Program-made: the position numbers and the translations under genes
Assembly (NCBI RefSeq): GCF_003105115.1
Contig: NZ_QETH01000050.1
Span: forward strand, 1-32,569
Source: Flavobacterium sp. HTF
Lineage (GTDB): Bacteria > Bacteroidota > Bacteroidia > Flavobacteriales > Flavobacteriaceae
Length of the DNA: 32,569 nucleotides
Direction of reading: 5' to 3'
Notes under the pieces: generated by a model
Told to the model about the DNA's origin: nothing
Databases searched by the model: none
Seen by the model: only the letters and a program-made list of their open reading frames with translations
In this document: in pieces, positions 1 through 7,154 of the stretch
How positions within the stretch are numbered: position 1 is the first letter of the stretch
Layout of the letters: each line of letters opens with the position of its first letter

Positions 1-470
1 ATTATTTTCACATCAGCCTTAGTAAGTTCTGCTTCTTATTAATTTATTTTTATGTTCATAGTTTTTTTGTTATAGTTAAGGGGCAGTTTTTTTTTATTTA
101 TTAATTTGAAAAGTTAAAATTTATGACATATTTATTTATAATAAATGTGAATGTTTGATTGATAATATATTTTATGGAAATCCATAATAAAATAAATATA
201 TTTTCAGACAATTATACCACAAAATAAAAACCCGCCACCAAGTACTTTTACGTGTTTTGCATTAAGCCAATTAATGAATGCAAAATTTCCATTTTTGATG
301 TCACCAACCTCAAATTTGACGTTCCCAACGTCAAAAATGACCCTGCGAAACGCCAAAAATGACGTTCTTAAAGTCATAAAAAGCTCAAATTTGAGGTATG
401 AACACGTCATTTTTGGAATTTAGAACCTCATGAATGCATGATAAACCTCAAACTTAGGAACGACCCATAA
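1..470. other. gene-free A/T-rich stretch
   Basis: I see no convincing gene here. The first 40 bases could be the end of a plus-strand frame (stop near 40) or part of a gene outside the window, but too little is present to decide. The minus-strand frame at 204-410 overlaps short repeats, has no recognisable motif and is probably not a gene. Positions 300-450 carry the repeats listed separately. Confidence 0.6.
308..416. repeat. intergenic inverted/direct repeat cluster
   Basis: A 12-bp arm CCAAAAATGACG (353-364) is repeated inverted at 405-416. Between the arms lies the perfect 12-bp palindrome CTCAAATTTGAG (384-395), and 11 bp of it (CTCAAATTTGA) occurs again at 309-319. Related words (AACGTCAAAAATGAC, ACCTCAAAC, ACCTCATG) fill the rest of the stretch. 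The arms could fold as RNA or DNA cruciform. Function is unknown; it may be a decayed copy of a genome-dispersed repeat. Confidence 0.55.
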
Positions 471-505
471 AAAAACCTCCCGAAATTGAATTTCGAGAGG
501 TTTTT
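471..505. terminator. bidirectional hairpin terminator
   Basis: The arm AAAAACCTC-C-CGAAAT and its complement ATTTCG-A-GAGGTTTTT enclose a TGA loop, with A-tract and T-tract at the two ends. This is a classical factor-independent terminator usable from both sides. No gene is visible immediately upstream, so it may terminate a transcript starting left of the window or isolate the SulP gene from read-through. Confidence 0.75.
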
Positions 506-685
506 ACTGTTAGGTTGGCAAAATTACAAAACAGGATCATCTGTTTTCTTTTCAACTGTTGCGTCGGTTCTGTTAAAAAACTGCGACAATTTTTTTACTT
601 TTTACTTCAAAGGCCGCGGTTTTGCTTCCTGCTTTATATTTGCTGAAATACCTTTTTCTCAAAATGAAGGGCGTTATTTTTTTTC

Positions 686-693
686 TACATTTG
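686..693 (+). promoter_or_regulatory. Bacteroidetes -7 box before sulP gene
   Basis: TACATTTG fits the TAnnTTTG consensus of Bacteroidetes primary sigma factor promoters. It lies only seven bases before the ATG at 700, so transcription from it would give a leaderless or almost leaderless mRNA. A second match, TATATTTG, is at 635-642 and would give a leader of about 50 bases. Neither has a TTG at the usual -33 distance, so which is used is open. Confidence 0.4.
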
Positions 694-699
694 TGGCCT

Positions 700-2229
700 A
701 TGAAAAAAGCTTTCCAACTCTTCGATTTTACCCAAAAGGTCAATTATAAAAATGAAATTTTAGCAGGTTTCACCGTTGCGATGACTATGATTCCGGAATC
801 ATTATCGTTTGCAATTCTGGCCGGGTTTCCGCCTTTGGTTGGATTATATGCCGCTTTTATTGCTGGTTTGGTAACTGCTATTTTTGGAGGGAGACCCGGA
901 ATGATTTCCGGTGGAGCGGGAGCAACCGTAATTGTTTTGATTGCCCTGATGAAATCGCACGGAATAGAATATGTTTTTGCTGCCGTAGCACTTGGCGGAA
1001 TTGTACAAATCTGTATCGGACTTTTTAAACTCGGAAAATTTATCAGACTGGTTCCGCAACCCGTTATGTTTGGTTTCGTAAACGGACTGGCAGTGGTCAT
1101 TTTTATGTCGCAGCTGGAACAGTTCAAAACGGTTGTAAACGGTCAGGTTTCATGGTTACAGGGAACTCCGTTGTATATAATGTTGGGTCTGGTTGCTTTG
1201 ACAATTGGTATTGTTTTGCTTTTTCCTAAAATTACAAAAACAGTTCCAGCGTCTTTAGTAGCCATTATGGTGGTTTTTGCTATTGTACTTTTATTTAATA
1301 TTGACACCAAAACCGTTCAGGATATTGCTTCTGTTCAGGGCGGATTTCCTTCTTTTCATATTCCTAATATTCCGGTTTCTTTTGAGACTTTAAAAGTGAT
1401 ATTTCCGTATTCAGTAATTGTTGCGGCGGTTGGTCTGACAGAAGGTTTGCTTACGCTGAATTTAGTCGACGAAATTACCGGAACCCGCGGAAACAGCAAT
1501 CGCGAGTGCATTGCACAGGGAAGTTCAAATATTCTAAACGGCTTTTTCTTCGGAATGGGTGGTTGTCCGATGATCGCACAGACGTTGGTAAATCTTGGAG
1601 CAGGATCAAGAGCCCGGCTTTCGGGAATTATTGCTTCCTTAACTATTCTGGTAATCATACTTTTTGGAGCGCCCGTAATTGGCAAATTACCAATGGCAGC
1701 ATTGGTCGGCGTGATGATGATGGTGGCGATTACGACCTTTGAGTGGGCAAGTTTCAGGATTATCAATAAAATGCCAAGACACGATATCTTTGTCGGGATT
1801 CTGGTTGCTTTGATTACTATTGTGTTGCATAATCTGGCCTTGGCCGTTTTGATTGGCGTCATAATTTCAGCCCTGGTTTTTGCCTGGGAAAGTGCCAAAA
1901 GAATCCGTGCAAGACATTTTACAGACGAAAGCGGGATAAAACATTATGAAATTTACGGCCCGTTATTTTTTGGATCTGTAGCGGCTTTTATGGAGAAATT
2001 TGATATTCAGAACGATCCTGAACACGTTATAATCGATTTTAAAGAAAGCCGTGTTTCTGATATGTCAGCGATTGAAGCTTTGAATAATCTAACTAAAAAA
2101 TACCATCAGGCAAATAAAATCGTAGAGCTAAAACATTTAAGCGAAGATTCCCGACAATTGCTTAAAAATGCCGATGCGGTTATTGACGTAAATGTGATTG
2201 AGGATCCGACTTACAAAGTGGTGAGTTAA
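700..2229 (+). CDS. SulP-family anion transporter with STAS domain
   Basis: A 509-residue SulP (SLC26-like) membrane transporter, predicted to carry sulfate, bicarbonate or another inorganic anion across the inner membrane. The N-terminal part has the family signature (PPLVGLYAAFIAG followed by the Gly/Ala-rich GGAGATVIV), then hydrophobic segments to about residue 405. The C-terminal third, about 415-505, is a cytoplasmic STAS domain (YGPLFFGS, then VIIDFKESRVSDMSAIEAL). I chose ATG 700 (MKKAFQLFDF) because this leads straight into the conserved N-terminus; a TTG at 622 would add 26 unlikely residues. It ends four bases from the convergent HxlR gene with no terminator between. Substrate cannot be told from sequence. 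Confidence 0.9.
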   Translation: MKKAFQLFDFTQKVNYKNEILAGFTVAMTMIPESLSFAILAGFPPLVGLYAAFIAGLVTAIFGGRPGMISGGAGATVIVLIALMKSHGIEYVFAAVALGGIVQICIGLFKLGKFIRLVPQPVMFGFVNGLAVVIFMSQLEQFKTVVNGQVSWLQGTPLYIMLGLVALTIGIVLLFPKITKTVPASLVAIMVVFAIVLLFNIDTKTVQDIASVQGGFPSFHIPNIPVSFETLKVIFPYSVIVAAVGLTEGLLTLNLVDEITGTRGNSNRECIAQGSSNILNGFFFGMGGCPMIAQTLVNLGAGSRARLSGIIASLTILVIILFGAPVIGKLPMAALVGVMMMVAITTFEWASFRIINKMPRHDIFVGILVALITIVLHNLALAVLIGVIISALVFAWESAKRIRARHFTDESGIKHYEIYGPLFFGSVAAFMEKFDIQNDPEHVIIDFKESRVSDMSAIEALNNLTKKYHQANKIVELKHLSEDSRQLLKNADAVIDVNVIEDPTYKVVS

Positions 2230-2233
2230 TTAT

Positions 2234-2575
2234 TTAAAACGCTGTAAGTATCTTTTGGCGATGAAGTAACCCCCAATAATGTAATTCTTCCAGAACTTTT
2301 TCGAGTGATTTTCCATGCTCTGTAATAGAATATTCTACAGTTGGAGGAAAAGTATCGTAAACAGTTCTCTTTATCAATTGATTGCTTTCTAAGCTTTTTA
2401 ATTCTTTAGATAGGGTCTTATCGGTGATTCCGGTAACTTCCCTTGATATTTCTTTGAATCGTTTGTTTTCTGCAGAAAGTGAAAACAAGATTAATAATTT
2501 CCATCTTCCTTCTAAAGCTTCTAAAGCATCTTTAATAGAAAGTGCAGTTTTTGGACATCCACCTTTGGTTAGCAT
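2234..2575 (-). CDS. HxlR-family winged-helix transcriptional regulator
   Basis: A 113-residue MarR/HxlR-type DNA-binding regulator. The start has the family's Cys-Pro (CPKTAL, Cys7), followed by ALEGRWKLLILFSL, the recognition region RFKEISREVTGITDKTLSKELKSLE and the wing region YSITEHGKSLEKVLEEL. In HxlR/YodB relatives the N-terminal cysteine senses quinones, aldehydes or other electrophiles; whether this one does is inference. It is divergent from the DoxX-family gene at 2696, a common pairing, and the 120 bp between them contain repeats that could be its operator. It probably represses itself and its neighbour. Confidence 0.9.
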   Translation of the reverse strand: MLTKGGCPKTALSIKDALEALEGRWKLLILFSLSAENKRFKEISREVTGITDKTLSKELKSLESNQLIKRTVYDTFPPTVEYSITEHGKSLEKVLEELHYWGLLHRQKILTAF

Positions 2576-2598
2576 TTTATTTCTTTTTTAAGGTTACG

Positions 2599-2654
2599 TT
2601 ACTTTCTTTTTGGATAGCACTATCTAAAAGGGAAGTACTGTCAAAAGGGAAGTA
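2599..2654. promoter_or_regulatory. candidate HxlR operator
   Basis: The word AAAAGGGAAGTA occurs twice in direct orientation (2626-2637 and 2643-2654, 17-bp period), each preceded by a similar ACTATC/ACTGTC. A related inverted copy, TACTTTCTTTTT, lies at 2600-2611, and GATAGCACTATC (2613-2624) is an inverted repeat with a CA centre. The cluster lies between the divergent HxlR and DoxX genes, just upstream of the DoxX -7 box, as expected for repressor sites. Confidence 0.45.
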
Positions 2655-2662
2655 AATGTAAA

Positions 2663-2670
2663 TATTTTTG
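2663..2670 (+). promoter_or_regulatory. -7 box for DoxX-family gene
   Basis: TATTTTTG matches TAnnTTTG and lies 25 bases before the ATG at 2696, giving a predicted leader of about 20 bases. It is directly downstream of the repeated AAAAGGGAAGTA words, so a regulator bound there would block it. Confidence 0.45.
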
Positions 2671-2695
2671 AACTCTAATAAAAATTATATCAAAA

Positions 2696-3082
2696 ATGAC
2701 AAATCGGGAACAATCTCCAAAAGCGCTTCAGATTATACTGTGGTTAGTGCAAATTATTTTATTTTTTAGTTTTATGTCCGGAGCTTTCCTGAAGCTGTTT
2801 TTTTCTATTGAAAAATTAGCAGCAATGTGGCCGTGGGCTGCGCAGGTTCCTGTCTTGTTTGTAAGATTTACAGGAATAGTAGATTTATTGGGAGGAATTG
2901 GAATTCTTATACCAACGTTGCTGAATGTTAAACCAAAATTCACAAGAATTACTGCTGTAGGAATTATTATTCTAATGGTTTGTGCAAGTATATTCCATAT
3001 TTGCAGAGGCGAAGCATCAGAAATTGGTATAAACATCTTTTTTGCAATTTTGGCCGGAGTTGTATTTTTTGGAAGAAAATAA
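2696..3082 (+). CDS. DoxX-like small membrane protein
   Basis: A 128-residue protein with four predicted membrane segments: about 12-32 (LQIILWLVQIILFFSFMSG), 50-75, 82-102 and 108-125. The pattern GAFLKLF...AAMWPW...FTGIVDLLGGIGILIP is typical of the DoxX/DoxX-like family. Some members are linked to thiosulfate:quinone oxidoreductase or to redox and electrophile stress, but most are uncharacterised. It is divergent from the HxlR regulator, which suggests induction by the regulator's signal. Confidence 0.82.
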   Translation: MTNREQSPKALQIILWLVQIILFFSFMSGAFLKLFFSIEKLAAMWPWAAQVPVLFVRFTGIVDLLGGIGILIPTLLNVKPKFTRITAVGIIILMVCASIFHICRGEASEIGINIFFAILAGVVFFGRK

Positions 3083-3117
3083 GAACTATCGAAGCTGAAA
3101 GAAAAAACTCCAGTAAA

Positions 3118-3144
3118 CCCGACAGGTTTTTAAAACCTGTCGGG
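3118..3144. repeat. 27-bp near-perfect palindrome
   Basis: Arms of 13 bases (CCCGACAGGTTTT and its complement) around a single central T. It lies between the ends of two convergent genes, so it could act as a bidirectional terminator, but it lacks T tracts outside the stem. Its high GC content compared with the surroundings suggests an inserted dispersed repeat. Confidence 0.6.
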
Positions 3145-3201
3145 ATCGCTCAGGGTGACATTTTGGGATTAAATTTTCTAATTATCAAATTGCCACATTA
3201 T

Positions 3202-4404
3202 CTAATTAGCTAAAGCCGATTTTGTATCACTTAATTTTCCGTCAATTTCGCCAACTTTCAAATCTAAAATATGCGCTATTAAAGGATAAACAGAAACATT
3301 TTGAAATGTTTTTACTTTTTTATTGACTTTAAATGCCGGGCCTTTTGCATAAAAAATCGCGTGCATGTCTTTTTCATTATTGTCATAACCGTGTGTACCG
3401 CCTTTAATGTTTTGACTTTCCTTATTCACCAAACTCCATCCTTTATCGGCTTCGATTACAAAATCATGCACCCGCGGATTGGTTCCGTAATGCAGCCTTT
3501 CGGGAACTTCAGCTGCTTTCCAGAATTTGATATGAGGAACTTTTTTTAAAGCATATGCAATAGAATCCTGAAATCCTGCTTTTGCCTGCAGGCTCATAAT
3601 CGGATTAATGACCTCTTTATAACCCAGCCATTCCGGTTTCAAATAATCTAAAACAGCTACTTTTTTATCATTGCTGATATCGGCCATTCCGTGATCCGAA
3701 ACAATAATTAAATTGATTTGTTTTCCGATAGGTAACCGATCTAATCGTCGGGATAATTCGCCCATAATAGAATCCATTTTTATCACCATTTTTTTGTTTT
3801 CCGGCGAAAGCGGACCAAAATTATGGCCTGTATGATCCGGTTCGTCAAAATATAAAGTCACGAGATGAGGTCTTTGTTTTTCCGGAAGCTGCAGCCATTT
3901 CATAACCGTATCGATTCTTGCTCCGTATGGAATTTTGTTATCATACGTTTTGAAATAACTTGGGTTTCTTTTGTCGATATCAGAACCGGGCCAGAAGAAA
4001 GAAGCTGTTTTCACGCCTTGCTGTTCCGCCAAATTCCAAATAGGATTGCCGCCATAAAATCTCGAATCATTTTTTGCATTGCTCGATAATGAAAAGGATT
4101 CGTTTAGAGCAGCATCATAAAAAACATTATTAATGATTCCGTGATGATCCGGATAAAGTCCCGTTACAATAGCATAATGATTAGGAAAGGTTTTACTTGG
4201 ATAAGATGGTTTCATTGATTTTGCATGAACACCTTCTTTTTCAATCTGCTTTAAATTAGGAAGATTGAATTGTTTTCCATAATCCCAACGAAATCCGTCC
4301 ATGGAAACTAAAACAACATAAGAATCTTTATTGGTCTGTGCTTGTAAAACGAAAGAAAGTAAAAGGAAAAATAAAGATAGGAGAGAGGTAAACTGCTTTT
4401 TCAT
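3202..4404 (-). CDS. secreted nucleotide pyrophosphatase/phosphodiesterase (NPP family)
   Basis: A 400-residue alkaline-phosphatase-superfamily phosphodiesterase with a signal peptide (MKKQFTSLLSLFFLLLSFVL, cleavage probably after QAQ at 21-23). Metal- and phosphate-site residues are visible: Asp36 in SMDGFRWDY, the Thr72 nucleophile and Asn75 in YPSKTFPNHY, Asp190 and His194 in EPDHTGH, Asp237-His238 in SDHGM and His338 in GGTHGYDN. Family members cleave nucleotide phosphodiester or pyrophosphate bonds or related phosphodiesters; this one is likely periplasmic or exported and used for phosphate or nucleoside scavenging. A -7 match lies 22 bases upstream. It is a single-gene unit convergent with the DoxX gene. 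Confidence 0.9.
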   Translation of the reverse strand: MKKQFTSLLSLFFLLLSFVLQAQTNKDSYVVLVSMDGFRWDYGKQFNLPNLKQIEKEGVHAKSMKPSYPSKTFPNHYAIVTGLYPDHHGIINNVFYDAALNESFSLSSNAKNDSRFYGGNPIWNLAEQQGVKTASFFWPGSDIDKRNPSYFKTYDNKIPYGARIDTVMKWLQLPEKQRPHLVTLYFDEPDHTGHNFGPLSPENKKMVIKMDSIMGELSRRLDRLPIGKQINLIIVSDHGMADISNDKKVAVLDYLKPEWLGYKEVINPIMSLQAKAGFQDSIAYALKKVPHIKFWKAAEVPERLHYGTNPRVHDFVIEADKGWSLVNKESQNIKGGTHGYDNNEKDMHAIFYAKGPAFKVNKKVKTFQNVSVYPLIAHILDLKVGEIDGKLSDTKSALAN

Positions 4405-4425
4405 TATTAAAATTTATTGTAGCTG

Positions 4426-4433
4426 CAAAGGTA
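4426..4433 (-). promoter_or_regulatory. -7 box for the phosphodiesterase gene
   Basis: On the minus strand this reads TACCTTTG, a TAnnTTTG match about 22 bases before the ATG at 4404. No clear -33 TTG is seen. Confidence 0.45.
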
Positions 4434-4479
4434 GAGATAACAGGTTTTTTAAAGAAAAAGAGAATGTTAAATAAAAAAA

Positions 4480-4550
4480 TTTGCCACGAATTACACTAAT
4501 TTCCACTAATTATTTTTTCTAATCGATACCTATAAAAAATTCGTGGCAAA
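4480..4550. repeat. 71-bp inverted-repeat element, gene-less
   Basis: TTTGCCACGAATT at 4480-4492 is repeated as its exact complement at 4538-4550. Inside the left end a short unit repeats with a 9-10-bp period (CCACGAATTA, CACTAATTTC, CACTAATT, to about 4511). The right end keeps only one unit. This is the same architecture as the repeats around the broken GxxExxY gene (11104-11563), so it may be a miniature or a remnant of the same element. Confidence 0.55.
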
Positions 4551-4554
4551 CAAA

Positions 4555-4582
4555 AAAACGCCAGACATTCATCTGGCGTTTT
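4555..4582 (-). terminator. groEL terminator
   Basis: Stem AAAACGCCAGA / TCTGGCGTTTT with a short CATTCA loop. Read on the minus strand it ends in a T run, 22 bases after the groEL stop. Confidence 0.85.
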
Positions 4583-4603
4583 AAGTTTTAAGAAAAGAAC
4601 GAA

Positions 4604-6232
4604 TTACATCATTCCTGGCATACCGCCACCCATTGGCATACCGCCAGCGCTTTCTTCTTTGATATCAATTAATGCACATTCTGTAGTTAAGATCATTCCT
4701 GAAACAGATGCAGCATTTTCTAACGCTACACGAGTTACTTTCTTAGGATCGATAATTCCAGCTTTAAGCATATCTACATATTCATCAGTTTTTGCATTGT
4801 ATCCAAAATCGCCAGAACCTTCAGCAACTTTAGCTACAACAACAGAACCTTCAAGACCAGCGTTTTCAACGATAGTTCTTAATGGAGATTCAACAGCACG
4901 AGAAACGATTTGGATTCCAGTAGCCTCGTCAGCGTTGTCAGCTTTTAAGTCAGCTAAAGCAAGTTTAGCTCTTAATAAAGCTACACCACCTCCTGCAACA
5001 ATTCCTTCTTCAACAGCAGCGCGGGTTGCGTGTAAAGCATCATCCACTCTGTCTTTTTTCTCTTTCATTTCAACTTCAGAAGCTGCACCAACATAAAGAA
5101 CAGCAACACCGCCAGCTAATTTAGCCAAACGCTCTTGTAATTTTTCTTTATCATAATCAGATGTAGTAGTTTCCATCTGACCTTTAATTTGGTTTACTCT
5201 GTTTTTGATAATGTCAGCTTCACCAGCACCACTTACAATTGTAGTGTTGTCTTTATCGATAGAAACTCTTTTTGCAGTTCCTAACATTTCGATAGTTGTA
5301 TTTTCTAGCGTATAACCTCTTTCTTCAGAAATTACAGTTCCACCAGTTAAGATTGCGATATCTTCTAACATTGCTTTTCTTCTGTCACCAAAACCTGGTG
5401 CTTTTACAGCAGCAATTTTAAGAGCACCTCTTAATTTGTTTACTACTAATGTTGAAAGAGCTTCTCCGTCAACATCTTCAGCGATAATCAATAATGGTTT
5501 TCCTGATTGAGCAACTGGCTCTAAAACTGGAAGTAATTCTTTTAAAGAAGATACTTTTTTGTCGTATAATAAGATGTATGGAGAGTCTAATTCAACTTCC
5601 ATTTTTTCTGGATTTGTAACGAAGTAAGGAGAAAGGTATCCTCTGTCAAACTGCATTCCTTCCACAACGTCAACGAAAGTGTCAGTTCCTTTAGCTTCTT
5701 CAACAGTGATAACACCTTCTTTTCCAACTTTAGCGAAAGCAGTAGCAATCAACTCACCAATAACGTCGTCATTGTTTGCAGAGATAGAAGCAATTTGTTT
5801 GATTTTATCTGAATCGCTTCCAACCACTTTAGCTTGTTTTGCTAAGTCAGCAACAATAGCTTCAACCGCTTTGTCGATTCCACGTTTTAAATCCATTGGA
5901 TTTGCACCTGCAGCAACGTTTTTAAGACCTTCTTTTACGATTGCCTGAGCTAAAACTGTAGCAGTTGTAGTTCCGTCACCCGCTAAATCATTGGTTTTAG
6001 AAGCAACTTCTTTTACCATTTGAGCTCCCATATTTTCTAATGGGTCTTTTAATTCGATTTCTTTTGCAACAGAAACTCCATCTTTAGTAACAGTTGGTCC
6101 ACCAAATGATTTTCCGATAATTACGTTACGACCTTTTGGTCCAAGCGTTACTTTTACAGCATTTGCTAATGCATCAACACCACGTTTTAATCCGTCACGT
6201 GCCTCAATATCAAATTTTATATCTTTTGCCAT
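4604..6232 (-). CDS. groEL: chaperonin GroEL
   Basis: The 542-residue, 60-kDa chaperonin subunit that forms the 14-mer folding cage in the cytoplasm and works with GroES and ATP. The N-terminus MAKDIKFDIEARDGLKRG, the nucleotide motif AGDGTTTATVLA and the Gly/Met-rich tail GGMPMGGGMPGMM are all typical, and length is normal for the family. It is third in the order groES, four-helix-bundle gene, groEL. Its leader is unusual: two tandem copies of a 54-bp repeat, each able to form a hairpin, run to within eight bases of the ATG, so translation or processing of groEL may depend on them. No CIRCE-type operator is seen. Confidence 0.98.
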   Translation of the reverse strand: MAKDIKFDIEARDGLKRGVDALANAVKVTLGPKGRNVIIGKSFGGPTVTKDGVSVAKEIELKDPLENMGAQMVKEVASKTNDLAGDGTTTATVLAQAIVKEGLKNVAAGANPMDLKRGIDKAVEAIVADLAKQAKVVGSDSDKIKQIASISANNDDVIGELIATAFAKVGKEGVITVEEAKGTDTFVDVVEGMQFDRGYLSPYFVTNPEKMEVELDSPYILLYDKKVSSLKELLPVLEPVAQSGKPLLIIAEDVDGEALSTLVVNKLRGALKIAAVKAPGFGDRRKAMLEDIAILTGGTVISEERGYTLENTTIEMLGTAKRVSIDKDNTTIVSGAGEADIIKNRVNQIKGQMETTTSDYDKEKLQERLAKLAGGVAVLYVGAASEVEMKEKKDRVDDALHATRAAVEEGIVAGGGVALLRAKLALADLKADNADEATGIQIVSRAVESPLRTIVENAGLEGSVVVAKVAEGSGDFGYNAKTDEYVDMLKAGIIDPKKVTRVALENAASVSGMILTTECALIDIKEESAGGMPMGGGMPGMM

Positions 6233-6240
6233 TCTATTTT

Positions 6241-6348
6241 TGCTTTAGGCAGTAGGCTTTAGGCCTTTCTACTGCTGAGTTAATATTTTTTGTTTGCTTT
6301 AGGCAGTAGGCTTTAAGCTTTTTTACTGCTGAATTAATATTTTTTGTT
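6241..6348. repeat. two tandem 54-bp repeats in the groEL leader
   Basis: Copy 1 is 6241-6294 and copy 2 is 6295-6348; by eye they differ at four of 54 positions. Each contains an inverted pair (GCAGTA ... TACTGC) forming a stem of 6-7 bp around a loop of about 13. A more diverged hairpin, CAATAGG...TTAAGC with GCTTAAAGCTTATTG, follows at 6357-6399 and overlaps the end of the four-helix-bundle gene. Confidence 0.85.
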
Positions 6349-6393
6349 ACTTTGAACAATAGGTTTTTAAGCTATTTTGGATAAGCTTAAAGC

Positions 6394-6750
6394 TTATTGC
6401 TGCGTAAGCAACTTTTTTAATTTGTAAATTTTGCTTTTTATGCTGTTGATTTTTTCTATTTGATTTTCAGCAATTTCATTATTTAGATATTGCAGATCTT
6501 TAGCTAAAATCAAAAGATATTCTGTTTCATTTGCAGAACCCAAAGCGATGTTGAGAAATTGATTGAATTCTTTGTCACTATTTCTTCCACATCCTTCACT
6601 AATATTAGTTGGGATTGATGAAGAAGCCCTTCTTATTTGACTTGTTAATCCATACAATTCTTCTTTTGGAAATAAAGAAGTTAATTTATAGATTTCTAAA
6701 GTTAAAGAATGGCTTAGCTGCCAAATATCATATTTCTTAAAATCCCTCAT
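6394..6750 (-). CDS. four-helix-bundle protein (S23/IVP family) inserted between groES and groEL
   Basis: A 118-residue protein of the four-helix-bundle family first described from intervening sequences of 23S rRNA genes. The family signature SSIPTNISEGCGR is at about residues 44-56, followed by EFNQFLNIALGSANETEYLL. It is predicted to be four amphipathic helices and a small cytoplasmic oligomer. Molecular function is not established; a related fold (Avd) is an accessory in diversity-generating retroelements. It lies in the same direction as groES and groEL, 82 bp after groES and 161 bp before groEL, and is bounded on both sides by related short repeats. Its stop codon falls inside one of these. 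This suggests it was inserted with its flanks into a groESL operon and is co-transcribed with it. Confidence 0.85.
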   Translation of the reverse strand: MRDFKKYDIWQLSHSLTLEIYKLTSLFPKEELYGLTSQIRRASSSIPTNISEGCGRNSDKEFNQFLNIALGSANETEYLLILAKDLQYLNNEIAENQIEKINSIKSKIYKLKKLLTQQ

Positions 6751-6825
6751 TTTTTGTTGGCTTTAAACTTTAGGCAGGCTTTATGCTTTTTTTGGAAGCT
6801 TATAGCTTATAGCTTACGGCTTATA
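6750..6825. repeat. upstream flank repeat of the four-helix-bundle gene
   Basis: TTTTTTGTTGGCTTTA at 6750-6765 matches TTTTTTGTTTGCTTTA at 6288-6303 on the other side of the gene, in the same orientation, and is followed in both by similar AGGCAG and GGCTTTA words. From 6798 to 6825 a 7-bp unit GCTTATA is repeated four times, one copy changed to GCTTACG. The stretch fills the gap between groES and the inserted gene. Confidence 0.7.
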
Positions 6826-6832
6826 GCAATCT

Positions 6833-7108
6833 TTAGATTATCGCAAGAATATCGTCTTCACGCATAATTAGGTAATCAGTACCTTCCAGTTTTAATTCGG
6901 TACCGGCATATTTACCATAAAGCACGGTATCACCAACTTTTACAGTCATGATATGATCCTTAGATCCGTTTCCTACTGCAACAACAGTTCCTTTTTGTGG
7001 TTTTTCTTTGGCAGTATCCGGAATAAAAATTCCTGACGCAGTTTTGGTTTCAGCTGCAACAGGCTCAATAAGTACGCGGTCTGAAAGCGGTTTAATGTTT
7101 AATGCCAT
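6833..7108 (-). CDS. groES: co-chaperonin GroES
   Basis: The 91-residue 10-kDa cap of the GroEL chamber. Recognisable features are the N-terminal strand IKPLSDRVLIEP, the mobile loop ETKTASGIFIPDTAKEKPQ that contacts GroEL, and the C-terminal YLIMREDDILAI. Length is normal. It follows the secG terminator, so it starts its own transcription unit, which continues through the four-helix-bundle gene to groEL. Confidence 0.97.
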   Translation of the reverse strand: MALNIKPLSDRVLIEPVAAETKTASGIFIPDTAKEKPQKGTVVAVGNGSKDHIMTVKVGDTVLYGKYAGTELKLEGTDYLIMREDDILAII

Positions 7109-7154
7109 AATTTTTATATATTATAAGGTTATACTTTTTAATGTTTCATAAACT

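Noticed and set aside
204..410. Minus-strand 68-codon frame
   Set aside because: It is made of intergenic repeats and has no family resemblance or context.
486..749. Plus-strand 87-codon frame before the SulP gene
   Set aside because: It starts inside the terminator hairpin, overlaps the SulP start in another frame and has no recognisable motif.
1356..1898. Minus-strand 180-codon frame in the SulP gene
   Set aside because: Shadow of the transporter; no start context and no family features.
4659..5096. Plus-strand 145-codon frame in groEL
   Set aside because: Antisense shadow of a highly conserved gene with strong codon bias.
6394..6750. Diversity-generating retroelement, because the four-helix-bundle fold resembles Avd
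   Set aside because: No reverse transcriptase, template repeat or variable target gene is present nearby.
6798..6825. CRISPR-like repeat
   Set aside because: Units are only 7 bp and directly adjacent, without spacers or cas genes.
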